DNA of 64,000 nucleotides, from assembly GCA_944739405.2 (NCBI GenBank), contig OX123183.2:91216729-91280728 (forward strand). Reading direction: 5' to 3'. Below, in pieces: positions 55,381 to 64,000 of the stretch. The stretch's first letter is position 1. The number at the start of each line of letters is the position of its first letter. Below the pieces are notes generated by a model that ran no database searches, was not told the origin of the DNA, and was given only the letters and a program-made list of their open reading frames with translations. Origin of the DNA: Euclidia mi (Eukaryota > Arthropoda > Insecta > Lepidoptera > Erebidae). The translations under genes and the position numbers were made by a program.

Positions 55381-55503
55381 CTAGGCGCGGCGGCGGCCTT
55401 ATATAGGCGGCGCGTGTGAGTGTGTGCGTAGACTCGATACAGTGGGGAGCGCGTAGCCGCGATGCGCGTAGAGGTGAGCCGGGTCGCATGTTTATGTTGT
55501 TAC
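55381..55503 (-). repeat. Gypsy 5' LTR, outer part
   Basis: CTAGGCGCGGCGGCGGCC to GTTGTTAC, matching 48281-48403 with three substitutions, followed by the target duplication AATTAT. Confidence 0.92.
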
Positions 55504-55509
55504 AATTAT

Positions 55510-58500
55510 ACTTATTTTAATATTATTTTATTTGTACAAAAGCGAATTCCGGCTCTCTATAAATGTACTATAATGATTAATGTAATCAACACAACAGCTA
55601 AACCACAATATTAATAATTAATGAACCGACAATGGTGGTTTATTAAAATATAATTAATTAAATAATAATACAGTGACATACACCGGCGGTGCACCGGGCT
55701 GTGTTTTTGCGGAGTAAAGTTAAACGAAACCTGATAATTTGCGTTTCATTTGAAGTGGACTGCAATAATTCATTACTTGGTATTTAAAACAAGGGAGAGG
55801 CCTGTAGTTGCGTGCAAACTTGAAGCCTGGTTTCCACTAAAGCAGAAAGGAACTTTGCGGAGAATAGCATAACAAAATATACAACAGCAATAGAATAGCA
55901 ATAGAATAACAAAAGCACATAGCCCGTTGGGCTATGTGCTTTTGTCAGTGTATTACTTTAAAACGGTGTATTACTAAAGAAAACTATGATTGACAGCTTA
56001 ACGTGCCCTCCAAAGCACTGTTACGCATAGAGTTACGTAAATACCATAAGATAAAGTTACTTTATCCCACTTGAAGCCGCGGAAAACGTCACTGTCCTGA
56101 ATAACTGTGCTCCTAAAGAAAATGTCAAATACAACTTCAGTGTACTGACATTTACACCTTGTCATTAATTGAAATCTAACTTCAAAGGTCTCGGCCTCTA
56201 GAGACTCAAGTATTCTAAGCGTAGTAGAATGTCAGAATAGAAATGGCCTTATTTATTTAAATTCCAAATACTGTCTATGTGAACTTCGATAGACGTTTAA
56301 GTTTATATTCGAGACGAGTTCGTTTCTATGAATTTGGTAAGTCATCCATAGCCTCATTCATAATCAACGACAACTGTGATTTACAAGTAATTTATGAGTA
56401 AATAAACCGTCACATTTCAAGTTTAATATGAGAATTTCAAGTATTACTTACTTCTTACTCCATTATTATGTAAAATTGGCCTTCACAATTACTAATTATT
56501 CTGAAGAACTAGTATCACCAATCTTGCCTGCTTCTCCTTCATTATTTTTTTTAATAGACTACTCCAAGTAAAGCCTTATATCAATAGACTTAAACAAGCT
56601 GCAATAATTGACAGATTACACGCTTGTTCCTCCTCACATTCGTACAAAAACCGTCTCAAAAGGATAGCCGTACTTAACCCCGAAACACGGTACTTCCAGT
56701 CTCGCTATAAGCGCGTTCAAAGGGATGGATCGCGTGCCGTTGGAGATTTATAACTCTCAATCTAACAATCAGCGAAACGCTTAACTAGCTGACGATAAGG
56801 TGTCGGCGAATGATTGGGTCTGTCTATTTGCCGTGAAATAGGAACTATCGACTGTTAAACGCTAAATACGCTTCGGGAATAGATTGTTCCGTTATTGGCC
56901 GCTGTTGCGCGTCGATTGATAGTGAATAGTATTCGAAATTGACTTTATGTGTGGATTTAGATTTAGTATGCTTAGATCCAGTTTCTTTTGCCCTGCTGGA
57001 TTTGTTCACTGGGCGTATGTTGCTGATGTTGCTATAATATCTACGCTAACTTTTACGTGGTATTGTAAAGTACCTGGCTGACCGTACTTTGCTCGTTTTT
57101 CTTTTGGAAAGTCGTGTTTTCTTAAAATGAATTCTATCTAAGTAGATTGATTTATCTGAAACTAAATATAATAGGTACATTAGGCTAATTATACCAATCA
57201 ATCTAATTTAAGACGAATTGCGTACCTTTTGTAATTTTGAGGATAAATAAATAATTATTATTCACTCGATTTACTATCGATCACATAGTTTCTTTTATAT
57301 TAATGAACTACATTTCATTAGAAAAAAATAATTATTATTATTTATCGCCTCTGAAACCTCCTGCGTACTAAATTTCATAGAAATCATTGGATCCGTTTCG
57401 GAGATACAAATTACATACAAGAATTGCTCGTTGGTATTAGATAGTTTTTAAATGTCTATTTAATGTGTGCAATGATGATGAGTTATATCATAATAGATAA
57501 TGATATAAGATAGTAAAAGCTGTTCATGCATTGTACCTAAGTCTACGTCCATTCGTATTATAATATTATTGTATTGCTTGCTTGGTGTAGCTAAATAATT
57601 ATGGCCGCGTAACCATACATAACACGATCGTATTAAATTAACTGAATTTAATAGGATCGATTAGTTGCCTTTCAAATTAATTTGTGCTATATTTATCGCT
57701 ATAATATTTTTGTTGCTAGAAAATTTCAATAACTTATTTTTACTGCTACTAAACCTATGTTTAATACTAGATCCATGTATTAAAATTCAACACCTTTTTA
57801 ATATAGAATAAAATTTATCAACAATTTTGTATGTACCTATTTGTAATAAATTCATATAATTGATTAAGACTAATAAATTTTCATACCCAAAAACTATGTC
57901 ATTTTATTTGTCTTTTCTGCAGTGATTTAACACAAGGAGGCTCTACAAGGTTTCATCATTCGGGTTTCTAAGAGAGTTAGCAAGAGACACAACGTAGCAG
58001 TAGCGCTAGTAGCTGTATCGTACGAGCCTCTCTCTGAGACCATTACGATTAACGCTCCGCTTGGCATGCGGTTTACCGCCGCAGTAAGATGTTACTCCTA
58101 CTAACTAAATGTACATAGTATTTCTAACTGTTGGCAGACAGGTATTCTGTTTACGTACATATGTATCATATTATAATAATGCCTTGTACTGCTATCGCAT
58201 TAATTTAGGTTAGACAAGAGCATAAAATGAAAGTCAAAATTTTTGTATTTGAATAGGCCCTTAGCCTATTTACTGATTATACATATGTTTTTGAAAGCAC
58301 TTCTTATTTTGCATAGATTTTCCGCTTCGGACAATTTTATCTTGTGGTAGACAATGTTCAACGTGACAAATCAAAGATAAACGTTTTTATCGTAAACTGT
58401 ACTCCTGGGCAGCAGTTATTTATTCAATGAATAATTATACTCTTTTAGTGTGAACAACTAATTTTATATATTTTTCTAATGGTTTCCATATATTTATTGC

Positions 58501-59990
58501 ATTATCTTCGGAGTTTGCTTATTGTCGAACAAAACATTCAATCCCTCTTTTACTCCCAAGAAGAAGAGCCAAATACCAAATAATCCTTCTTCAGTATGCT
58601 CGTTCATTAGCTGGGGTTTTGCGATGATCTGTCAATCTGGACACGTGTTTTATAATGATGATGATAAAACGCTGTCCATACCTTAAGTCATTCATCGTGT
58701 TATACCTCACCATTTTGTTCGTACATAGAAACCACACCGCAATAAATATATTAAAAAAATAATTAAATAAAGTCCAAAGTATTTTACACATCAGTCCAAA
58801 GGATTGGATATTTTAGTCTTGCGATCCATAAAGGAAACCACGGGAACACAAACAATCCAACAGATTAAAATAAATACGCGCTCACTTTGATGCAGCTCTC
58901 ATTTACAGTTTTGTGTTTGAAATCACCTCTTTTATTTTTTTACGTGCCTCTTCAGTGCTTTATTTCCACCCCTTTTGTGTTTTGTGGGAATAAATTAAAA
59001 ATGTGAGCTAGGTGTGTATTTGTGGTTTTGAAACGATAAAATAATAAGCTCGCCGAGATAATGAGAAAAAATAACCTTTGAAAACTGAGCTGTCGAGTTA
59101 AATTAACTGCGCCGTGTGACGTGTGGACAGTTATAATAAATGAATAAAGTAGGCAGCAAGCTCCTGGCCTATATTTTATTAATAAAATATATACGTACAT
59201 TGCTTATCTACTTATTTATCTCCAGTGGCATTGTTCCACTTGTTAATATCCGTCTGCGGAAGAGGCCTGCGGAATTGAAAAGAAAAAAGGAAATGGAATG
59301 CTTGATAATTGTGCCTGCCGCCGACAATACATACCGGTTTGTTAGGCAACGTTAGCAGCTATCAGTATTTAGATGGTTGACCACTTGATTGGATACTACA
59401 TCAGAGTTCTTTCTTACTTCGCAGAGCACGTAAAGTCGTCAGTTTGTAGCTTTGAGTGGTTTCTTTGCAAAACTATACGTAATTGGCCACATTACCATAC
59501 GAGAAAAGCAGAGGACAAAGTCTCGTAATTTTTTTTTGAGAAGCGCTGTTTTGTTTTCTATTGGCGGTGAACCGCTAGCTATGTTTAGATGACGCGGACG
59601 GGAATTTAATTACGTATAAACATTATAATTATGTAATTAGAATATGATCACAATTATTGTGCTTACACATCATTACTACCTGTGTAACAAAATTAATCAC
59701 GCTCTCCGTATAATACAATAATATTATAATTTTGTTTGCTGATTGTGGATTTGTTATGCACTCAAATACTATTTTACCATATTCAAGCCCAGTTTCAACA
59801 CCTATGGATCTTCCAAATAAATTCAAATCTGGAAAGAGATTTGTGGAAGTTATCTGGCTAAACAATTGGACTGGAACTTAATCAGACAACAGCGAAACTG
59901 GCCATAAAAATTATATTACATCTAAAGATTAAGTTCCTATACGCGCATTTAATCATTGAAGATGTCAAGTCAATCAACGATTTTTGAATT
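55510..59990. other. Long AT-rich spacer
   Basis: No ORF with a recognisable domain. A perfect hairpin with 16-bp arms and a 3-nt loop sits at 55910-55944. 57930-58090 is moderately GC-rich without a motif. The remainder looks like ordinary intergenic or intronic DNA. Confidence 0.5.
55910..55944. repeat. Short perfect hairpin
   Basis: CAAAAGCACATAGCCC, a 3-nt loop GTT, then the exact complement. No T-run follows and there is no associated gene. It may be one end of a small inverted-repeat element. Confidence 0.85.
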
Positions 59991-60144
59991 AAACCAAACA
60001 GTTTCAATAGCTCTAATACGTTATTTAAGCATTGTCTCTGATCAAGACTAGTTTTAATCTTGAAGTTTTAGTTTGTTTTAAATCTAGTCTTGATCAGGGA
60101 CATTGCTTAAATAACGTATTAGAACTATTGAAACTGTTTGGTTT
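59991..60144. repeat. Hairpin with ~61-bp arms
   Basis: AAACCAAACAGTTTCAATAG... (59991-60051) and its complement (60084-60144) differ at about three positions around a 32-nt loop. There is no ORF. It could be a foldback element or a potential small-RNA precursor. Confidence 0.92.
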
Positions 60145-60299
60145 AAAACTGTTTGTTTGTTGTTTAGGTGCTGGAGTAAAATATAATATGCAGACTACTA
60201 TAAATCAAAAAGTTGTTGTTGTAATTGTCATGCCGGCCACTTGGTGGCAGCGTGCTCTTTCTTGTCGTCTTTTGTTTGTTATGTCAGATATGTAAAACT

Positions 60300-60480
60300 A
60301 CATCGTAAGCTCTAGTATATATAGATACCTGAGTTTTATTGCCCGTTCTTTCTTGTGGTTCTACCTGTTGCATTGCGAACGTTGCAGTAAATGTAGAATC
60401 AATGTAATTAACTTCAATTTTGACGTTCATAAGCGTCACTTTGTGGCCTAGATGAATAAATGATTTTGACTTTGACTATA
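60300..60480 (+). repeat. LINE/SINE 3' end with TTTGACT tail
   Basis: TTTTGACGTTCATAAGCGTC ... TAGATGAATAAATGATTTTG then ACTTTGACT is a familiar insect LINE 3' end: AATAAATGA followed by a short tandem tail. No coding part is present. Confidence 0.6.
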
Positions 60481-61186
60481 TACAACAGCTTATGATGAAG
60501 TTTTACATAATATTAGACCCTGAGAATCTATTCAAACCTGGAGTGTCATACTCTAAACGTAACCATTACCACTACTGTCACACATGTCCTTTATCTTCCT
60601 TCAGCTGCAAGTCCATGCAACTCATAATTTTCTAAAACTGGCAAAGTTGGTTTCATAAAAGATAACACTGCAGTTAACAGCATATGGGTTCTTCTTGTAA
60701 ATTGTTTATAAAAAAAAATCTACGAAACAGTGGAAATTGCATGTTCCGTACAGGTTTTTCTAATATAATACGTCAAATTGACGCAAATTTGATGAAAATA
60801 GGGTGCTTTCAAATTAAACGGTTGGTGCTGGACTAAACGCACGGCACCCAGCTGGGTGTCGTCTGGCACATGAATGGTTGTTTTTTGTTTCTTCCTCATA
60901 AAAACGACGGTCTGACGCATGTACACAAACTTAATGATAATCTTTCTGTATTGTTTTATTAACGGTACTGCACACAGGCCTCTTCTCATTATTGCGCTGA
61001 TACACCTAAGCATTCACTTGTAACAAAACAACAAGCATTCGCCGTTTTTTGTTATGTCGAACAACGAACAGAGCCGCACAGTGCTACGAATATTTTCACG
61101 ATCTTTCAAGCGAACGTTTTAATCAGCAAAAAGCTCGAAACAAATTGACTGTCAATTCGCTAGAATGCTCGCCAGAACGCTCGTAA
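60481..61186. other. Spacer with an unassigned ORF
   Basis: 60720-61013 (minus, 97 codons) has balanced composition but no recognised domain. 61090-61186 is CpG-rich sequence flanking the MITE. Confidence 0.35.
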
Positions 61187-61491
61187 GGGCGGTTTCAGAT
61201 TAGCGTATTTTTCTGCGCGTATACGGTCGTTTCAGCATACGCGCTTACACGCGCGCTACATTACGCGCTTCAAAAAACCAAACGGGCATATTTCGGCGTG
61301 TTCGCTCGAAACTGTAGTGACATCATGTCAGTGTCAACATGGATTCTGACAGCTCGTGCATATACGAGCTTAGAAGCGCGTCAACGCTCGTACGAGTTGC
61401 CCGTGTGCCAAAAGGCGCGCCTGTACGCGCCTACATGCGCTTCCAAAAACGAGCTTATACGCGCGTATAAAACGCTAATCTGAAACCGCTC
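61187..61491. mobile_element. CpG-rich MITE, Harbinger-like ends
   Basis: The left end GGGCGGTTTCAGATTAGCGT and the right end ACGCTAATCTGAAACCGCTC are inverted with one mismatch in 20. The ends share the GGGC..(T)TTCAGA pattern of the elements at 3139 and 28266. Flanking triplets are TAA (left) and TTA (right). The interior is rich in CGCGC and alternating TACGCGC blocks and has no ORF of its own. Confidence 0.75.
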
Positions 61492-61595
61492 TTAGAATGC
61501 TCGCGTAAACACACTCGTTTGTTTTCCTGTTTTCTACCATTCGCAAGTATGCTCATTACAGGTGAAAGCTCAAGTGTATCAGCACTATTATAAGA

Positions 61596-61830
61596 TGGTT
61601 TAAGCTGTAGTCCCCCATGCTGGCCAAGTGCAGGCGGACAGATTTCCCATGTCATTTGAGACCATTGTGGAGAATTCCCAGACATGCAGATTTCCTTGCG
61701 ACGTTTTCCTTCGACTTTTAGCAACCGATAATTACAATGTAATATGCTTTTAACTTTGAAAAGTCTGTGGATTTGAACCCTGTTAGAGACACCATTAGAG
61801 TATAGCAGCGTTTTGCTGCACATACTTTAA
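61596..61830 (-). repeat. tRNA-derived SINE, minus strand
   Basis: On the minus strand: TGCTATACTCTAATGGTGTC (box A region), CAGGGTTCAAATCCACAG (box B), then AAAACGTCGCAAGGAAATCT, GGCCAGCATGGGGGACTACA. The 3' part is a familiar lepidopteran SINE/RTE phrase. Confidence 0.75.
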
Positions 61831-62129
61831 TAAAAAATATATTTTATAGCAATACCTATTATTGCTAATCGGCAAGATATTAGGATACTCAATCGTAAAT
61901 TACAGTCTATACCGGTACAATGATGAACACAAATATAATAAATACTTACTCGACTTTATTTGGCACGCACAAATACTCCTCTTACTTATTTCAGCAGTGC
62001 AATGTATGTATAGTCAGTTGGCGGGTGGTGCAGAGTTAAACATTTAATTGACAGCCAATATTGTGCATAATTATAGTATTATTATTTATTTATTATTAGT
62101 ACGTTTATTTTTGTATTTTTTATTTATAT
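61831..62129. other. AT-rich leader before a LINE
   Basis: It may include the 5' UTR of the following LINE. Its start cannot be placed. Confidence 0.35.
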
Positions 62130-62932
62130 ATGTCTATTTCTGACGATAATTCTTTTCTTTCAGCGAACGATTCAGTTATTTTGTCTGCCAATGACAGTTT
62201 CTGCTCAATTAATGACAGTCAGTCTCTAAGTGACATTCTAAACGAGCAGTTTAATCTAAGAACGAATAATTTCCTCAATGTATGCCATATAAATGCGCAA
62301 AGCGTGCCAAGTCATTTTGGCGAACTTGTAGAAGCATTTACCGACACCAACGTTCATGCCATCCTGATCTCTGAGAGCTGGCTCAAACCTCACCTTCTTT
62401 CTACCTCATACCCTCTTGCTGGCTTCGTCCTAATCCGGAACGATCGGGTTGACAACGCGGCGGAGGCGTTGCTATTTATCTCCGAAGCAATTTACCTTAT
62501 AAAATTCTATCTTCCTCCTCCCAACACTCTACTTCTGCGGAGTATCTTGTTCTCGAGGTTTGGGTCAGGGGAACCAAATTGGTTATCGGAGTAGTATACT
62601 ATCCTCCTTCGGTCAACTACTTCACTGATTTGGAGTCGGTTTTAGAATCGTTGGGTTCTGAGTATGCACATCATATCATCATGGGAGATTTTAACACTGA
62701 CCTTTTATCCCCTCATTCACCTCGCTCCCTCAAACTTATCCATATCATCGAGTCTGCCAGCCTCCACGTTTTGCCTCTTAATTCCACTAACCACAACCCT
62801 AACGGGGAGGATACCTGGTTAGACTTAATCCTCACCTCTAACCCCACCTTAGTCCGCTCTCATGGTCAGCATCCTGCTCCTGGCTTCTCCCGTCATGACC
62901 TTGTCTTCCTGTCGTATTTCCTGAAGCCCTAA
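62130..62932 (+). pseudogene. LINE endonuclease region, frameshifted
   Basis: The N-terminus has a Ser/Asn/Asp repeat (SANDS-like three times, residues 10-35). From about residue 52 an AP-type endonuclease begins: NVCHINAQSVPSHFGELVEA, HAILISESWLKP (Glu). After frame changes near 62450-62580 come VIGVVYYPPS, HIIMGDFNTDLLSPHSPRSL (GDFN intact), TWLDLILTS and PAPGFSRHDLVF (SDH-like box). At least two indels are present. This is a CR1/Jockey-superfamily LINE; the clade is not certain. Confidence 0.8.
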
Positions 62933-63033
62933 ACCTTGTCCTAAAGTACTGTATTTGCGTTGTTATGGTGGAATGCACGTTGAAAAGTTGAGGACAGATG
63001 CTGCGAATATTGACTGGGAACCGCTGATGTCAG

Positions 63034-63789
63034 CCATCTCTATCGACGACAAAGTGGATTTTTTTAACAACACGGTTACGAGGTTGTTCGACGTGCATCA
63101 AAAAAGTTAAATTGAAACGTCCTCCTACACCTTGGATGACTGAGGGTATTCGGATGGCGATGCGACGTAGGGACCGGGCTTTCCGCAAATATAAAAAGGA
63201 TCGGTGCGACGACAATTGGTCTCTTTTCAAGATAGCTAGGAACAGATGCAACCAGATGGTACGCAACGCTAAATGCCGACATATCTCTGAAAATGTTACC
63301 AACTCATCCCCTGCTAATATATGGCAGTTTTTAAGGACACTTGGCATTGGGAAACCTCATGGCCAAGTGGTTCTACCGGTGACTATTAGTTTGGATGACG
63401 TTAATCGTCATTTTACGACTACATTCACTTTGGACGACCAAACTAAAAGTCAAACCACAGCCTATTTGGCGGGCTTACCTCGCCTGAACATTAATTCTTT
63501 CTCTTTTTCTCCTTAATCATCAGGTGAGATTAAAAAGATTATCCTATCAATTAAGTCCAAAGCCGTGGGATGCGATGACATTAGTCGCCGCATGATCACG
63601 GTTATCATTGAACAAATTCTACCTGTCATTACCCATATCCTAAACTTTTCCCTTGACACTGGTCAATTTCCCTTCATATGGCGTAAAGCCTATGTGCGTC
63701 CTTTACCCAAAATTTCGAATCCCACTCTCCTGACACATTACCGTCCCATATCCATTCTACCCTTTCTATCCAAGGTACTTGAGTCATTT
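63034..63789 (+). pseudogene. LINE EN-RT linker and RT start, truncated by another LINE
   Basis: PPTPWMTEGIRMAMRRRDRA, FRKYKKDRCDDNWSLFKIAR and CNQMVRNAKCRHISE are the typical linker. A stop at 63516 is followed by KAVGCDDISRRMI, WRKAYVRPLPKI and YRPISILPFLSKVLES, the first RT blocks. The reading is interrupted at about 63787 by a (TTTA)n tract belonging to a different insertion, so the RT active site is missing. Confidence 0.85.
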
Positions 63790-64000
63790 ATTTATTTATT
63801 TATGCTAACACGGTTTCATAAACCAATTACATTAACACTATACAAACATATACACAGTTAAGGATATTTAAAAGAAAAGTATACAAAGGAGCATATCACA
63901 GAATAATAAAACAAAAACAAGGCAAAACTAGAATAATAAAGAAACAAAAAATTAACTATATAAACTTTCACAAAAACTTAAACAAACTATCTTAACAATA
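63788..64000 (-). mobile_element. LINE 3' UTR with (AAAT)n tail, runs off the window
   Basis: The plus strand begins CATTTATTTATTTATTTATG. On the minus strand this is AT-rich 3' UTR ending in an AAAT repeat. It sits inside the preceding LINE's RT and is thus the younger insertion. No coding part lies within the window. Confidence 0.7.

Larger units (their letters stand above)
48032..55503 (-). mobile_element. Ty3/gypsy LTR retrotransposon on the minus strand
   Basis: LTRs lie at 48032-48403 (3') and 53135-55503 (5', split by a LINE). The 6-bp direct repeat AATTAT flanks the whole (48026-48031 and 55504-55509). LTR ends form GTAAC/GTTAC. Next to the 5' LTR, the minus strand reads TGGCGCTCAACG (53118-53129), a tRNA-Lys-like primer-binding site. 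GAGGGGGAGGAA lies before the 3' LTR as polypurine tract. Gag, protease, RT, RNase H and integrase are in standard order, and no env is present. Confidence 0.93.

Noticed and set aside
48032..55503. An endogenous retrovirus with env
   Set aside because: Between pol and the 3' LTR there is only ~60 bp, so no env gene is present. It is a plain Ty3/gypsy retrotransposon.

Overview
The window looks like non-coding DNA, intergenic or intronic, from an insect genome and most likely from a moth or butterfly. It is AT-rich, I could not find one convincing multi-exon host gene, and it is packed with transposable elements. Several signs point to Lepidoptera: tRNA-derived SINEs and RTE-like LINE ends with GATGAT or TATG tails, a Helitron end of the lepidopteran type, TTAA-flanked piggyBac derivatives, and LINEs with short tandem 3' tails. 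No rRNA, functional tRNA, CRISPR array or prokaryotic operon is visible.

Layout. 1-685 is the end of a piggyBac derivative; a better copy lies at 34799-35759. 2411-5760 holds SINEs, a palindromic Harbinger-type MITE (3139-3339), a 648-bp foldback element (3830-4477) and a Helitron 3' end (4652-4852). 5755-9062 is a nearly full-length, dead RTE-clade LINE. 10653-12117 is a ~315-bp tandem array ending in a dispersed-repeat terminus. 12414-13670 is a possible element enclosing three ~200-bp tandem repeats. 15740-17250 holds LINE fragments. 17652-19315 is a TTAA-bounded piggyBac relic with a SINE inside.

22775-~27400 is a BEL/Pao LTR element with missing reverse-transcriptase sequence and a LINE tail inserted in it. 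28266-28895 is a deleted two-gene PIF/Harbinger element. 30252-34627 is bracketed by 35-bp inverted repeats and encloses a dead mariner, SINEs and a duplicated LINE fragment. 37084-39785 is a 5'-truncated LINE with reverse transcriptase and RNase H, on the minus strand.

40500-45600 holds SINE, RTE and other LINE fragments and a hairpin. 48032-55503 is a Ty3/gypsy LTR retrotransposon on the minus strand with 6-bp target duplications; its 5' LTR is split by a CR1/Jockey-like LINE. 59991-61830 has a hairpin, a LINE tail, a CpG-rich MITE and a SINE. 62130 to the end is a frameshifted LINE cut by the tail of another.

How the parts work together. The recognisable genes are transposon proteins: endonuclease, reverse transcriptase, RNase H, Gag, protease, integrase and transposases. 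Nearly all carry stops, frameshifts or deletions. The best preserved are the gypsy pol (two in-frame stops), the 506-codon LINE ORF inside the gypsy LTR and the 653-codon LINE ORF at 37.5-39.5 kb. The nesting gives relative ages: the LINE at 53391 is younger than the gypsy LTR, the SINE at 31181 is younger than the mariner, and the LINE tail at 26507 is younger than the BEL element. I see no clearly new biological system. The most interesting items are composite or deletion-derived elements and a set of perfect hairpins.
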